Shown piece by piece: positions 37,016-47,463 of a stretch of 64,000 nt of DNA. The stretch covers positions 310,001-374,000 of the forward strand of contig NZ_ARWI01000001.1 in the NCBI RefSeq assembly GCF_000478585.1. The letters are read 5' to 3'. This DNA is from Thiomicrorhabdus sp. Kp2. Its GTDB lineage: Bacteria; Pseudomonadota; Gammaproteobacteria; Thiomicrospirales; Thiomicrospiraceae. The translations under genes and the position numbers were made by a program. Every line of letters begins with the position of its first letter. Positions within the stretch are counted from its first letter, which is position 1. Under the pieces are notes generated by a model that was not told the DNA's origin, searched no databases, and saw only the letters and a program-made list of their open reading frames with translations.

Positions 37016-37062
37016 ATGAATTATCAATTTAATCAAAGAGATAAATTCAAATTAATGGCAGG

Positions 37063-39306
37063 TTATTTTTCAACCTTTTCAAAGGTAAGCGCATCGTCTT
37101 TACAATCAATAAAGACTTCGCCACCGTGTTGTAAATCACCAAACAGTAATTTCTCGGCCAGTGGTTGTTTGACCTTCTCTTGAATCAATCGTTCCATTGG
37201 ACGTGCGCCCATTAGTGGATCATAGCCTTTGGTGGCTAACCAATGACGTGCGGCATCACTTAATTTAACGGTCACTTTTTTATCGGCTAATGCGTTTTCT
37301 AACGCATAAATAAACTTGTTCACGACCGATTCCATAGACTCTTCAGATAAGCGGTTAAACTGAATAACGGCATCTAAACGGTTACGGAATTCTGGGGTAA
37401 AGACTTTTTTAAGCTCGGCGTCAAAGTCCATTGTATGGTCTTGTAAGGTAAAGCCCATGCTAGAGCGTGCCATTTGCTCAGCACCCACGTTAGAAGTCAT
37501 AATTAAGATAATGTTTCTAAAATCGGCTTTACGGCCGTTATTATCAGTCAAGGTTCCGTGATCCATCACTTGTAATAACAAGTTAAAGACATCAGGATGC
37601 GCCTTTTCAATTTCATCTAATAACACAACCGCATGCGGGTTTTTAGCGACCGCTTCGGTTAATAAACCACCTTGGTCATAACCTACATAACCAGGAGGCG
37701 CGCCAATTAAACGTGACACCGTATGGCGTTCCATATATTCAGACATGTCAAAACGCAGCATTTCAACGCCCATGTGGTTGGCTAACTGCTGGCTTAATTC
37801 CGTTTTACCCACACCGGTTGGCCCTGCAAATAAAAATGAAGCGGTGGGTTTATTAGGATTATTTAAGCCAGAACGCGCCAAATGAATGGCTGATGTGACT
37901 TTTTCTACTGCGGCGTTTTGACCAAAAATCACGCGTTTTAAATTGGCTTCTAAGTCAAATAACTTGTCTTTCTCTTTTTGGGTGATTTGCGAAACGGGAA
38001 TACGTGCGATACTAGCAACTACGTGCTGTACTTCTGCCACACCAATTTGTTTTTTACGTTTACTGGCAACAGCTAAGCGCTGTTTAGCTCCCGCTTCATC
38101 AATCACATCAATCGCTTTATCAGGTAATTGTCTATCCGTTAAATAACGTGCTGACAGAGCAACCGCTTCTTTTAAAGCTGGTAATGTGTATTTCACATCA
38201 TGATGTTCTTCATATTTAGACTTTAAGCCTTTTAGAATCTCAAAACTCTCTTGCTGAGTCGGCTCTTTCACATCTACCTTTTGAAAACGGCGCGCCAAAG
38301 CACGATCTTTTTCAAACACACCACGGTACTCTTCATAAGTGGTTGCGCCAACGCAACGTAATTTGCCAGAAGATAAAGAAGGTTTCATTAAATTAGAAGC
38401 GTCCATTGCACCGCCTTGAACGGCTCCCGCACCAATGACGGTATGAATTTCATCAATAAACAAAATCGCATGCTGTTCTTGCTCTAACGCTTTTAATAAC
38501 GCTTTAAAACGCTTTTCAAAATCACCACGATAACGTGTACCCGCTAATAAGGCACCCATATCCAAACTATAAACCACGGCATCAGCTAAACTTTCAGGTA
38601 CTTTTTCATGCACGATTTGATACGCCAAACCTTCTGCCACGGCCGTTTTACCCACTCCTGGCTCACCAACCAATAACGGGTTATTTTTACGTCGACGGCT
38701 TAATACCTCCAGCGTACGATTTAACTCCCACTCACGACCAATGATTGGATCGATTTTGCCAGAGACAACCTCTTCATTAAGGTTGGTGGTAAAACTCTCT
38801 AAAGGTGATTTCTTCTGCTCACCACCAGGCTGCATTTGCTCGTCATCCGTCTCACCAGTAGCGGGCAAATAATCTTCACTCTCCGCAGCAGTTACCCCAT
38901 GAGAGAGAAAACTTAAGACATCAACACGCTCAACACCGTTGCTTTCAAGCAAATACACCGCCTGAGAGTCTTGCTCAGCATATAAAGAAGCTAAAACATG
39001 TACCGCAGTGACTTCTGGGTATCCATTTGATTGAACCAAATAGATAGCTCGTTCAATCACTCGCTGAAAACTCATGGTTGGCTGTAACTCATCAGGCTTA
39101 CGACTGACCATTTCAGACTCTAAAAAGCGTTCTAACCCCTCCTCAATCGCAACCACATCGGCACCACAGGCATTAACCACCTCTTGGACTGCTGGCACGC
39201 CTAATAACTCTAATAGTAGATGCTCTAGAGTAACAAACTCGTGCTCATACTCATGCGCTACACTAAACGCGTTACTTAAGGTCATTTGTAATTCTTTACT
39301 TAACAT
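37063..39306 (-). CDS. clpA: ClpAP protease ATP-binding subunit ClpA
   Basis: 747 residues (E. coli 758). Hsp100 unfoldase feeding ClpP. N-domain (1-140), first AAA+ with GEPGVGKT and ILFIDEIHT, second AAA+ with GPTGVGKT and [14 protein letters not shown], and the C-terminal D2-small domain. It lacks the coiled-coil middle domain of ClpB and the longer N-terminus of ClpV. A ClpP-contact loop candidate (SSMGF) is near residue 610. It lies one base after clpS in the same direction. Confidence 0.97.
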   Translation of the reverse strand: MLSKELQMTLSNAFSVAHEYEHEFVTLEHLLLELLGVPAVQEVVNACGADVVAIEEGLERFLESEMVSRKPDELQPTMSFQRVIERAIYLVQSNGYPEVTAVHVLASLYAEQDSQAVYLLESNGVERVDVLSFLSHGVTAAESEDYLPATGETDDEQMQPGGEQKKSPLESFTTNLNEEVVSGKIDPIIGREWELNRTLEVLSRRRKNNPLLVGEPGVGKTAVAEGLAYQIVHEKVPESLADAVVYSLDMGALLAGTRYRGDFEKRFKALLKALEQEQHAILFIDEIHTVIGAGAVQGGAMDASNLMKPSLSSGKLRCVGATTYEEYRGVFEKDRALARRFQKVDVKEPTQQESFEILKGLKSKYEEHHDVKYTLPALKEAVALSARYLTDRQLPDKAIDVIDEAGAKQRLAVASKRKKQIGVAEVQHVVASIARIPVSQITQKEKDKLFDLEANLKRVIFGQNAAVEKVTSAIHLARSGLNNPNKPTASFLFAGPTGVGKTELSQQLANHMGVEMLRFDMSEYMERHTVSRLIGAPPGYVGYDQGGLLTEAVAKNPHAVVLLDEIEKAHPDVFNLLLQVMDHGTLTDNNGRKADFRNIILIMTSNVGAEQMARSSMGFTLQDHTMDFDAELKKVFTPEFRNRLDAVIQFNRLSEESMESVVNKFIYALENALADKKVTVKLSDAARHWLATKGYDPLMGARPMERLIQEKVKQPLAEKLLFGDLQHGGEVFIDCKDDALTFEKVEK

Positions 39307-39307
39307 C

Positions 39308-39625
39308 TTAGGCGACCTCTAACTGACACATTAATGGGTGTTTATTTTGACGAGAATAACTGTTTACTTGTTGTACTTTCATTTCTGCAATCTCACGACT
39401 AAACACACCACACACACCCTTTCCTTCTTGATGCACTGCCAACATAACGGCATTTGCTTTTAGCTCATCCATACCAAAAAAACGTTGCAATACATCAACA
39501 ACAAACTCCATTGGTGTGTAATCATCATTTAATAGAACCACTTGATATTTTTTTGGTGGTTTAACTTTAGGTTTAGCTGTTTCTAGTAATAAATTACCAT
39601 CATCATATTCTGAAGAATAAGGCAT
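39308..39625 (-). CDS. clpS: ATP-dependent Clp protease adaptor ClpS
   Basis: 105 residues. N-end-rule adaptor: the pocket residues fall in VVLLNDDYTPMEFVVDVLQRFF and VMLAVHQEGKGVCGVFSREIAE. Delivers proteins with N-terminal Leu, Phe, Tyr or Trp to ClpAP; aat in this window makes such ends. The unstructured N-terminus (about 25 residues) needed for delivery is present. Confidence 0.97.
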   Translation of the reverse strand: MPYSSEYDDGNLLLETAKPKVKPPKKYQVVLLNDDYTPMEFVVDVLQRFFGMDELKANAVMLAVHQEGKGVCGVFSREIAEMKVQQVNSYSRQNKHPLMCQLEVA

Positions 39626-39951
39626 GTGCTCTCTTTCGTTTTATGCTCTCTGAAAATACTCGGTTCTCAGCTTAGTTAATCTTTTAGAACTTTTTGTATA
39701 CACTCGTTAAAGACCTTTATACGTAACATTGCAAAGGTCTTCCTAACAAAGCTCTCTTTTATATTTTACCCTAAAGCAATTAAAGCAATATCGGTTCCTT
39801 AAAAGCGCATAACAGAATCCTTTTTTACTCATTCTTTTTAGCTCAAATTTACTCAATAGAGAGTTCATATGGGAAATCGAAACAAATTCAAGGGTAATTG
39901 GGAGCTTTATACGAGTAGGTCCACATTATTAAATCTCGTAAATAAATTGCG
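39626..39951. other. Intergenic region upstream of clpS
   Basis: 326 bases. Contains an inverted repeat AAGACCTTT ... AAAGGTCTT (39709-39741, 14-base loop) and otherwise AT-rich DNA; promoter of clpS expected here, not pinpointed. A 28-codon open frame at 39868 is not supported. Confidence 0.6.
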
Positions 39952-40791
39952 TTAATTAGCAATCACTCTTAAATACAAATCCCCCGCTTTTGTTTCTCTA
40001 TCCGCAGGCAAGCCTTTTCCAATAATTTTAATCACGTTTTCAGAAGAGTAGTTTTCTGGCAAATAAAACTCTACTTTACCACTCACAACATCTAAACGGA
40101 CTTGCTCGCCTAACTTCATTAAACTTTTATTTATCAAAACCGTGCTGTAAATATCCGCACCTTTTAATTTGTAACGACTGCTATCGACCTTAATATCAAA
40201 CTTCACTAAAAAATCACCCGCAACACCACCAAATAAACCCGTATAGCCTTTTCCTTTAATCCTAAAGGTTTTATTTTCAAAGGCCTTACGGGTAAATTTT
40301 ATTTTTTGCCTAAGAGCGGGAATATAAAAGCTTCCCAAGTGAAGTAAACGAATGGCATAACGTAGCGTAAGAGGATAGGTAATGACTCGATCTTTGCCAT
40401 TGATTGGTTTTTGTTGACGATAAGCCGTTCGTGTATTTTCAGAACTTCTGTTCTCATTTTGAGAGGTTTTATCATTATGTTCAGCATCGTTATTTTGCTT
40501 ATAATCATTGCTGTTTGCTCCTCTTTGCGAAGGGCCTGAAGATGTTTTTGCATAATTCCGCAACTTGAATAAATCATATTCATAACAATAATCTTCACGG
40601 TATTTACTCAAAACCTCATAAGCCAAAGCCACTTCTTGAAAAAGTACTTTTGCATTATGTATCTTTGAAACATCTGGATGATATCGCCTCGCCATTTTTC
40701 GATAAGCTAATTTTACCGTTTGGGAACATGCGCCATAATGCACACCCAAAACGGCAAAATAATCCTTATTAAAATCGTAATTTGCTCTCAA
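39952..40791 (-). CDS. DnaJ-domain protein (CbpA-like type)
   Basis: 279 residues. J domain at 8-75 with the HPD motif in ARRYHPDVSK; a polar, asparagine- and serine-rich linker (about 85-130) instead of the Gly/Phe region; then a substrate-binding beta-sandwich part (KGKGYTGLFGGVAGDFLVKFDI, and VIKIIGKGLPADRETKAGDLYLRV at the end). There is no zinc-finger domain, so it is a type II/III co-chaperone of DnaK. The C-terminal domain is shorter and more divergent than in CbpA. Monocistronic. Confidence 0.85.
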   Translation of the reverse strand: MRANYDFNKDYFAVLGVHYGACSQTVKLAYRKMARRYHPDVSKIHNAKVLFQEVALAYEVLSKYREDYCYEYDLFKLRNYAKTSSGPSQRGANSNDYKQNNDAEHNDKTSQNENRSSENTRTAYRQQKPINGKDRVITYPLTLRYAIRLLHLGSFYIPALRQKIKFTRKAFENKTFRIKGKGYTGLFGGVAGDFLVKFDIKVDSSRYKLKGADIYSTVLINKSLMKLGEQVRLDVVSGKVEFYLPENYSSENVIKIIGKGLPADRETKAGDLYLRVIAN

Positions 40792-40899
40792 CGTCTTCTC
40801 TTTACCTTGCTAAAACCATTTCCAAAACAATTTAACTCTATTTAACACGCTTTTTAAATTAAAAAAGTAAAAAAGAAGTCACCCATTATCCATAAAATA

Positions 40900-40911
40900 A
40901 CCAGGCCTGGT
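40900..40911. repeat. ACCAGGCCTGGT palindrome, copy 11
   Basis: Exact copy in the divergent region between the DnaJ-like gene and the YjdM-type gene; flank GACTT on the right. Confidence 0.9.
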
Positions 40912-41034
40912 GACTTATCTTTTTGGATTAACCTTGGGTTGTATCCCTTATAACTGAAGGGATTAATGACTTTTAAGCCTATTTATTGCATAATACGCCC
41001 ACCCAATTTTACAGACTTTAAAAGGATTATTCAT

Positions 41035-41604
41035 ATGAGCGTTGAGCAAGCTTTAATTGCCCGCAGTGGTAACAAATGTGAACTATGTGGTTCAGAACAC
41101 GATTTATCGGTATTTGAAGTTGCACCAAGTGACGGCTCAGAAGAGCAAACCGTATTGGTTTGCGAGACATGTAAATCACAAATGGAAAACCCTGACACAA
41201 TCGATGCCAATCACTGGCGTTGTTTGAATGACAGCATGTGGTCACCGACTCCAGCCGTACAAGTACTTTCTTACAGAATGTTACACGCTTTACGTGCAGA
41301 AGGTTGGCCACAAGATCTTTTAGATATGATGTACCTTGACGATGATATGAAAGCGTGGGCTGATGCGGGTCTTGCCAATGAAGATGATGACACTACCCCA
41401 ACGAAAGACAGCAACGGAACCGTTCTAAATGAAGGTGATGATGTTACCTTAATTAAAGATTTGGATGTTAAAGGCGCAAACTTCACGGCAAAACGTGGAA
41501 CTTTAGTTAAGAATATTCACCTAACAGACAACCCTTTACACATTGAAGGCAAAGTCAACGGTACACAAATTGTATTAGTTGCGGCTTTCTTGAAAAAGGC
41601 TTAA
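41035..41604 (+). CDS. yjdM: YjdM/PhnA-type zinc-ribbon protein
   Basis: 189 residues from the ATG at 41035, which has AAGGA eight bases before it; an upstream in-frame ATG (40966) lacks support. The N-terminal zinc ribbon has C-x2-C pairs (CELCGSEHDLSVFEV and CETCKSQM), and the C-terminal PhnA domain carries SNGTVLNEGDDVTLIKDLDVKG. Despite the old PhnA name it is not a phosphonate hydrolase by sequence; role unknown. The first half here is longer than in E. coli YjdM. Followed by a strong terminator. Confidence 0.88.
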   Translation: MSVEQALIARSGNKCELCGSEHDLSVFEVAPSDGSEEQTVLVCETCKSQMENPDTIDANHWRCLNDSMWSPTPAVQVLSYRMLHALRAEGWPQDLLDMMYLDDDMKAWADAGLANEDDDTTPTKDSNGTVLNEGDDVTLIKDLDVKGANFTAKRGTLVKNIHLTDNPLHIEGKVNGTQIVLVAAFLKKA

Positions 41605-41651
41605 ACCACGCTCTATTTCAGAACTTATTCTACTGAGCTTTGCAAAAAGAC

Positions 41652-41697
41652 AAAAGCCACTTTAATTTAGTACGCCTGAATTAAAGTGGCTTTTTTG
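41652..41697 (+). terminator. Terminator of the YjdM-type gene
   Basis: AAAAGCCACTTTAATT pairs perfectly with its complement after an 11-base loop, then TTTTTT; the A-tract on the left makes it usable from the minus side too. Confidence 0.93.
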
Positions 41698-41701
41698 TCA
41701 T

Positions 41702-41869
41702 TTAAACGTCCTTCTCTTCCTGGCTATTATCAGATTCAATAACCACCTCTGCGACTTCTTCACGATCTGCTTTCGCAATATAAGGCTCTTTATTTTTTGG
41801 GAATCTTTTTGCCTTAGCTTGTTTTAACTTTTTCTCAAATTTTTGTCTGATTTTCTTCTGTCGATTCAT
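41702..41869 (-). CDS. DUF2986 small basic protein
   Basis: 55 residues: N-terminus MNRQKKIRQKFEKKLKQAKA, middle PKNKEPYIAKADREE, acidic end. This is the DUF2986 pattern (MNRxKKIxQK...NKxxYISKAxR), small proteins of unknown function common in gammaproteobacteria. It ends four bases from the bidirectional terminator and diverges from the yebC-like gene, which supports a real gene. Confidence 0.75.
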   Translation of the reverse strand: MNRQKKIRQKFEKKLKQAKAKRFPKNKEPYIAKADREEVAEVVIESDNSQEEKDV

Positions 41870-42011
41870 TTTTCCGTCCTAACTCATCACATGTATTATG
41901 TTTTTCATTACAATTAAGAGCGATTTTAGAGCAAAACCTCCTCAATAATGGTGGAATTGTGTAAAATTTACCGCACAAATTTTTAAATGCATTTTTAATG
42001 GAGCATAAACA

Positions 42012-42728
42012 ATGGGAAGAGCCTTTCAAAACCGCAAAGAATCCATGGCAAAAACCTCGGATCAAAAAGCCAAGGTATATAGTAAATACAGCCGTGAGAT
42101 TTATGTTTGTGCCAAGTCTGGAGGCGTCGAAACTGAAGGTAACCTAGCTTTACAAGGCTTAATTGATAGAGCAAAGAAAGACCAAGTTCCTGCACATGTT
42201 ATTGAAAAAGCGATTGAAAAAGCCAAAGGTGGTGGCGGTGAAGATTTTGCCGCAGCACGCTATGAAGGTTATGGCCCAGGTAACACCATGGTGATTGTTG
42301 AGTGTTTAACCGATAACCCAAACCGTACCTTTGGTGATGTGCGTCACTGCTTTACCAAAACCAACTGCAAAATAGGAACTCAAGGCAGCGTATCTCATAT
42401 GTTCGACCACTCAGCTATTTTAGTCTTTGCAGGTGAGGATGAAGAAGCCGCATTAGAAGCATTAATGATGGCGGATGTCGATGTCACCGATATTGAAGCA
42501 GAAGACGGTAAAATTACGGTATTTGCACCACATACCGAATACTTTAAAGCTAAAAATGCCCTAAAAGAAGCTTTTGAAGGTATTGAATTTGAAGTGGATG
42601 AAATTCAATTTGTGCCACAGATGACTAAAACCATTGAAGGTGAAGATTTAGAGATGTTTGAAAAATTCATTAACCTGCTTGAAGATTTAGATGACGTGCA
42701 AAAAGTCTATTACGACGCAGAGTTTTAG
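42012..42728 (+). CDS. YebC/PmpR-family protein (YeeN type)
   Basis: 238 residues. The N-terminus [30 protein letters not shown] and [22 protein letters not shown] identify the YebC/TACO1 family, YeeN-like branch. Members are described as transcription regulators or, more recently, as factors that relieve ribosome stalling. GGAG lies nine bases before the ATG. A long hairpin follows the stop. Confidence 0.9.
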   Translation: MGRAFQNRKESMAKTSDQKAKVYSKYSREIYVCAKSGGVETEGNLALQGLIDRAKKDQVPAHVIEKAIEKAKGGGGEDFAAARYEGYGPGNTMVIVECLTDNPNRTFGDVRHCFTKTNCKIGTQGSVSHMFDHSAILVFAGEDEEAALEALMMADVDVTDIEAEDGKITVFAPHTEYFKAKNALKEAFEGIEFEVDEIQFVPQMTKTIEGEDLEMFEKFINLLEDLDDVQKVYYDAEF

Positions 42729-42754
42729 TTTCCATTAAACTTAATCACCTAGTC

Positions 42755-42804
42755 AAAACCCTAGTCTTTATTGGTTAACCCTCTGAATTAACCACTAGGG
42801 TTTT
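42755..42804 (+). terminator. Terminator of the YebC-type gene
   Basis: AAAACCCTAG / CTAGGGTTTT outer stem with inner GGTTAA / TTAACC, then a short T-rich tail. Confidence 0.75.
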
Positions 42805-42862
42805 GCTTTGATAGCAACGGCCTATCTTACAAGACTCATCCACTAAACAGCCCAAAATAATC

Positions 42863-43819
42863 ATGTATAAACTTAGTCATATTAATGGTAAAAACCTTAT
42901 TCGAGAACTCGAATTAATGCTTAATGATATTCACCGTTATTCTGACATGGTCAACCAACACGTTATTACTTCATCTACTGATCTTGATGGCAAAATAACC
43001 AGTGTAAGCCAAGCTTTTTGTCGTATTTCAGGCTACTCAGAAGATGAGTTAATAGGACAAAATCACAGTTTATTTAGACACCCAGACATGCCCGACTCGT
43101 TTTTTAAAGAGATGTGGGAAACCATTCAAGCAGATAAACCATGGACAGGAGAAGTCAAAAATAGCAACAAAAATGACGAGGCCTATTGGGTAACCATGAA
43201 CATTGACCCAATTAAAGATGCCAGTGGTGAAACAACAGGCTATTTAGCCATTCGCCATGACATCACTGACCACAAACGAATAGAAAGTTTAACCATAACC
43301 GATGATCTTACTGGGGCTTGGAACCGTCGCCAATATAATCGAATTTTGCCATTAGAAATTAGCCGCGCTAGACGTGACAATAGTTACTTGTGTTTTTTGA
43401 TGATGGATGCCGATAATTTCAAAAAATATAACGACACCTATGGCCACCAAGCGGGTGATGAAGTGCTAAAAACCATCGTTAGTACAACCAAGTCTTGTTT
43501 TCAACGTTCTAGTGATTCTGTCTTTAGATTAGGTGGTGAAGAATTTGCCGTGCTTTACAGCGTTGATGATCCAGAACAGGCGATTTTAGTAGCAGAACGT
43601 TGTAAAACGATGTTGTATGACCAAAACATCGAACACTCAGGCAATCCACCCTACCAAAGAGTGACACTTTCTATGGGGCTAATGATTCTACACCCAGATA
43701 AATCCTACATTAAAGAAGAAATTTATAAATATGCCGATGAAGCGCTTTATACCGCTAAACGCAATGGACGCAACACCCTAGTCGTACACGATACTGAAAA
43801 CGACATTGAACTTTTCTAG
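42863..43819 (+). CDS. PAS-GGDEF diguanylate cyclase
   Basis: 318 residues, cytoplasmic. PAS domain at about 33-138 of the Aer-like kind (SVSQAFCRISGYSEDELIGQNHSLFRHPDMP, then PWTGEVKNSNKNDEAYWV), the sort that often binds FAD or haem; GGDEF domain at about 145-312 with an intact active site RLGGEEF and the metal-binding DADNFKKYND. No obvious RxxD inhibitory site. Makes c-di-GMP in response to a signal that is probably redox or gas, which is inference from the PAS subtype. The first ATG has no clear Shine-Dalgarno; an ATG at residue 19 is an alternative. Confidence 0.9.
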   Translation: MYKLSHINGKNLIRELELMLNDIHRYSDMVNQHVITSSTDLDGKITSVSQAFCRISGYSEDELIGQNHSLFRHPDMPDSFFKEMWETIQADKPWTGEVKNSNKNDEAYWVTMNIDPIKDASGETTGYLAIRHDITDHKRIESLTITDDLTGAWNRRQYNRILPLEISRARRDNSYLCFLMMDADNFKKYNDTYGHQAGDEVLKTIVSTTKSCFQRSSDSVFRLGGEEFAVLYSVDDPEQAILVAERCKTMLYDQNIEHSGNPPYQRVTLSMGLMILHPDKSYIKEEIYKYADEALYTAKRNGRNTLVVHDTENDIELF

Positions 43820-43870
43820 GTTTTAAGTAATGGATTAGTTAATCTAAAAAACGGTCATTGCTCTTAAAGC

Positions 43871-44401
43871 CTAATTTAAATGCTGGCAAACCACCTCACA
43901 ATCCCCTTTATCGGTTGTTACATAAGCTGAATCGCCCGAAATGGTTACCGACATATCGGTGGTTCTATCGACCAGGCCTGCTAACTTTTGAATTTGTTTA
44001 TTATCAAAACAATAAAAGTTCGCTTTTAACTGGCTAAATTTAGCCTCACCTTGCTTCCACCAAACCTCAGCTTTGCTGTTGAAACTGTACACTTTTACTT
44101 CACGAGCTAAAGTAGTTGCTTTCTTGACTCTATCAAAAGCTGGCTCACCAATATCAATCCATAACATTAATTGATCATCTAAAGTTCGCACCCAAATATC
44201 GGGATCCTCGATTGAGCTTAACCCTTTTGTGAAATCTAAAAATTCTTGATAGTTCCAACAATAGGCCATCACTCGAGCCATCATCCGCTCTACATTTTCA
44301 GAGGGGTGCATCGCCACTGTTAATGCCATTGAATCATATACATCACGATTCATATCTGAAAGTGAGATTCTAAATTTATAGATAGTCGGTTTTAGTGCCA
44401 C
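43871..44401 (-). CDS. yaeQ: YaeQ-family protein
   Basis: 176 residues, normal for the family. MALKPTIYKFRISLSDMNRDVYDSM at the N-terminus, HPSENVERMMARVMAYCWNY, and PDIWVRTLDDQLMLWIDIGEP are the conserved blocks. The fold is a restriction-endonuclease-like one; the once-reported role with RfaH is not established. A truncated palindrome copy (43971-43980) is in the codons LAGLV. Confidence 0.92.
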   Translation of the reverse strand: MALKPTIYKFRISLSDMNRDVYDSMALTVAMHPSENVERMMARVMAYCWNYQEFLDFTKGLSSIEDPDIWVRTLDDQLMLWIDIGEPAFDRVKKATTLAREVKVYSFNSKAEVWWKQGEAKFSQLKANFYCFDNKQIQKLAGLVDRTTDMSVTISGDSAYVTTDKGDCEVVCQHLN

Positions 44402-44612
44402 AAGGTTTTGCCTTTAAATAAGCTAAGTGAATTTAAGTCGGCTGCGTAGTTTAGCAGAGAAATAACGCAATACGATTTTTAGGTTGCATAAACGACTACC
44501 AATATAGAGAATAGAGACTACTTGAAACCACATATTGGCTTCATTAATCTTTACCCTGTTCAAAGACGAACGTATTTCTTAATTATCATCAGCCATTCTA
44601 AGAGAGAAGACA

Positions 44613-45101
44613 ATGTCATTAAATGTTATGTCATTCATTGATCAACTTGCTATCGCCCTTCATAGCTTGACAGCAGTACTTTGGGTAGGCGGAATATTTT
44701 TAGCCTATCGCATTTTAAGACCCGCCGCGATGACTCTTGAACCACCGATTCGTTTACGATTATGGGTGAATGTATTTAGTCGGTTTTTTCCATGGGTATG
44801 GCTGTTTATTATTGTCTTAGTCGTAACAGGCTATTGGGACTGGAGTGTAAGTTTTGGTGCTTTAGAAACCACTCCTTTTTATATTCACGCCATGCAGATT
44901 ATTGGCTGGGTAATGATTATTTTATTTGCCTGGTTATATTTTGTGCCATTTGCAAAATTTAAACAGTTGGTTGCAGATGAAAACTTTCCATTGGCGGGTG
45001 CCATAATGAATAATCAAATGCGCCCTATTATTGCAATTAATCTCTCTTTAGGTGTCATTGAGGTCATCATTGGAGCAGCTGGTCCATTTTGGGGAATATA
45101 G
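44613..45101 (+). CDS. CopD-like four-helix membrane protein
   Basis: 162 residues with four hydrophobic helices (about 10-33, 55-78, 90-112, 132-155). ALHSLTAVLWVGGIFLAYRILRPA at the N-terminus, YIHAMQIIGWVMI in the middle and NNQMRPIIAINLSLGVIEVIIGAAG at the end are typical of the CopD superfamily, whose histidines bind haem b or copper. AGAGAG precedes the ATG. Function unknown; stands alone between yaeQ and mnmH. Confidence 0.75.
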   Translation: MSLNVMSFIDQLAIALHSLTAVLWVGGIFLAYRILRPAAMTLEPPIRLRLWVNVFSRFFPWVWLFIIVLVVTGYWDWSVSFGALETTPFYIHAMQIIGWVMIILFAWLYFVPFAKFKQLVADENFPLAGAIMNNQMRPIIAINLSLGVIEVIIGAAGPFWGI

Positions 45102-45147
45102 TCCTAAAACGAATTCAGTTCTGAGTAGCTAACATTAAAAGATTCAT

Positions 45148-46254
45148 TTATTTTAGATACTCAACCACTTCTTGAATAGAGCCTTTAAAAGTAACCGAAT
45201 GGTTATTCTTTTGCATTTGATAGTCGTACATTGGGTCGTAATATTCCGCCAATAGTGTTTCTATCCAGGCCTGGTGTTCTTCTATTGAGTTTTGGTTTAA
45301 CTGGGCTTGCATAGCAAAGTCAAATTGACTTAGAACCCTTTGATAGCGCTCACCGCCCAAGCGCTTTTGAATACGTTGCATAGCGGCACGCATAAAAGCT
45401 TCCCAGTCGTTGATATTGGCGTATTCTTTTTGAGCCTGCACCACGTATTCATCAAGTGTAATCGCTATACGCTCTTTCATTGGCGTTTCAACAACTACCC
45501 TTGAGCCACTTTTTAAGCATGCAAATAACTCTTTAGAAAAATTAACCGAACCAATATTTCGTCCTTCATCTTCAATAACCAAACGTGATGAGTCGTTTTC
45601 CATAAAACGGATTAAAGCCATTGCCAAATTGTTTTCAAAATTGATTTGGGTCGGTTGGGGGGTGGCGTGACGACCAAAAGCTGAGCCACGGTGATGCGCT
45701 AATCCTTCTAAATCAATGGTGTTATTGAGTTGATGAATGGCAATGGTTTTACCTGAACCAGTTCGTCCTGCCAAAACAATCGGTTGAATCTTTTTTTGTT
45801 CTAGCAGGCCTGGTAAGTGATCTAAATAATCAATTAAATAGCGTCTAAACGCTTTATACCCACCTTTTAAACGCACAATTTCTCGGCCAGCATCTTGCAA
45901 CCATTGTTGCGAAATTTTAGAGCGCATTCCTCCTCTAAAACAATACAACATCGCCTCTGGGTAGGCCTCCATAAACTGAATCCACGATTTTACCCTAGGT
46001 GCTCTTGCGCTCTCATTGACTAACTGATGACCCAGCTTTACCGCCGCTGCATTGCCATGCTGTTTGTAGCACACTCCCACTTTATGGCGCTCTTCATCAT
46101 TCATTAAAGGCAAGTTAACCGATGAAGCAAACGCACCCTGATTAAACTCCACAGGCGCACGAACATCGATTAATGGTGTTTGGTTAAGCACAATCGATTT
46201 AAAATCATCGGTTTGTGGTAATTCGCCTGTAAATTCGGTAATTGCCGCCGCCAT
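45148..46254 (-). CDS. mnmH: tRNA 2-selenouridine synthase
   Basis: 368 residues. N-terminal rhodanese domain (1-135) with catalytic cysteine in MLYCFRGGMRS, then a P-loop domain (GRTGSGKT at about 166-173). Replaces sulfur with selenium in mnm5s2U34 of tRNAs via a geranylated intermediate, using selenophosphate from SelD. Its start overlaps the selD stop by one base. Carries two palindrome variants (HQAWIET and HLPGLLE codons). mnmA, which makes the substrate s2U, is about 12 kb away. Confidence 0.95.
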   Translation of the reverse strand: MAAAITEFTGELPQTDDFKSIVLNQTPLIDVRAPVEFNQGAFASSVNLPLMNDEERHKVGVCYKQHGNAAAVKLGHQLVNESARAPRVKSWIQFMEAYPEAMLYCFRGGMRSKISQQWLQDAGREIVRLKGGYKAFRRYLIDYLDHLPGLLEQKKIQPIVLAGRTGSGKTIAIHQLNNTIDLEGLAHHRGSAFGRHATPQPTQINFENNLAMALIRFMENDSSRLVIEDEGRNIGSVNFSKELFACLKSGSRVVVETPMKERIAITLDEYVVQAQKEYANINDWEAFMRAAMQRIQKRLGGERYQRVLSQFDFAMQAQLNQNSIEEHQAWIETLLAEYYDPMYDYQMQKNNHSVTFKGSIQEVVEYLK

Positions 46255-47324
46255 TAAATGACCTCTACGCAGTGCGATTGTGAATCCGCTGAAACGGTTT
46301 GACCAATTGATTGCAGTTTTAAACCATGCTCAGCCGCAACCGCCTTAAATTCAGCCACCGCCTCTTGGCGAACCACCGCCAGTAAGCCACCAGAGGTTTG
46401 TGGGTCACACAAAATCATTTTTTGGGTTTCAGTTAAGACACCTTCTGCGGGCGATACCTTATGTCCATAACTGGCGTAGTTACGCCCTGTTCCACCTGGC
46501 GTACAGCCTTGTTGTAAATAATTTAATACATTGGGCAAAATCGGGACCTGATCAAATTTAATTTGCGCGGCTATGCCACTGCCTTCACAAATTTCAATTA
46601 AGTGACCCAAAATACCAAACCCAGTTACATCGGTCAGTGCAGTTACCCCATCAATTTGGGCAAAATCAGTGCCTGGTTTATTTAAGGTAGTCATCGCTTT
46701 AATCGCCATATCTAAATGTTCTGGCTGAATCTTTTTCTGTTTTTGTGCGGTGGTTAAAATACCAATCCCCACAGGTTTGGTTAAAAACAGCTCACAACCT
46801 GCTTCGGCAGAGGCGTTCTTTTTAAGGTGTTTATTATCTACAATCCCGGTTACCGCCAAACCAAAAATCGGTTCGGGTGCATCAATGGAGTGTCCTCCTG
46901 CTAAAGGAATTCCCGCGGCTTCACAAGTAGCTCGGCCACCATCTATGACTTGCTGCCCAATCTCAGGAGGTAAAATATCAATCGGCCAACCAAAAATGGC
47001 AATCGCCATCAAAGGCTTACCGCCCATGGCGTAAATATCACTAATCGCATTGGTAGCGGCAATTTGCCCAAAGGTAAAAGGGTCATCCACAATAGGCATA
47101 AAAAAGTCAGTGGTACTTAATACTGAAGTGCCATTACCCAAATCATAGGCCGCAGCATCATCTTTGGTGCTGTTGCCCACTAATAAGTTTGGATTTGGCA
47201 CAATTTTCATAGAGGTTTTTAAAATACTGTCTAACACCATGGGCGAAATTTTACAGCCACAACCCGCTCCATGACTGTACTCAGTCAATTTAATCGGCTC
47301 TGCTATGCTATTGCTATTATTCAT
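46254..47324 (-). CDS. selD: Selenide, water dikinase
   Basis: 356 residues. The catalytic region [12 protein letters not shown] has ordinary cysteine rather than selenocysteine, with the essential lysine after it. [13 protein letters not shown] and [32 protein letters not shown] complete the ATP/metal site. Makes selenophosphate. Paired with mnmH and no selA, selB or selC nearby, it may serve tRNA modification here; whether the genome also makes selenoproteins cannot be told. Confidence 0.97.
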   Translation of the reverse strand: MNNSNSIAEPIKLTEYSHGAGCGCKISPMVLDSILKTSMKIVPNPNLLVGNSTKDDAAAYDLGNGTSVLSTTDFFMPIVDDPFTFGQIAATNAISDIYAMGGKPLMAIAIFGWPIDILPPEIGQQVIDGGRATCEAAGIPLAGGHSIDAPEPIFGLAVTGIVDNKHLKKNASAEAGCELFLTKPVGIGILTTAQKQKKIQPEHLDMAIKAMTTLNKPGTDFAQIDGVTALTDVTGFGILGHLIEICEGSGIAAQIKFDQVPILPNVLNYLQQGCTPGGTGRNYASYGHKVSPAEGVLTETQKMILCDPQTSGGLLAVVRQEAVAEFKAVAAEHGLKLQSIGQTVSADSQSHCVEVI

Positions 47325-47463
47325 GGAAATATTCCTTTGGTGTTTTGTGATGCCTAATCAACTTATTGATCAATAATTAACTTACCAGGCCTGTAAAGCC
47401 TTGCGTGAAACCTGCTGTTTTTTTTGTAAATCTAATCTGGATAATAAAACCGTTAATCGTAAC

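Noticed and set aside
37063-39306. ClpV of a type VI secretion system, given the DUF2235 relic nearby
   Set aside because: Length, domain order and direct linkage to clpS identify ClpA; no ClpV-type N-terminus or middle coiled coil.
39709-39741. AAGACCTTT / AAAGGTCTT inverted repeat as another MITE copy
   Set aside because: Only nine bases match and the GCACGAG part of the MITE end is absent; could simply be a hairpin.
39868-39954. 28-codon plus-strand open frame upstream of clpS
   Set aside because: Too short, weak start context, overlaps the end of the DnaJ-like gene; no family pattern.
46254-47324. SelD as a selenoprotein
   Set aside because: The catalytic position is an ordinary cysteine codon and there is no in-frame UGA.
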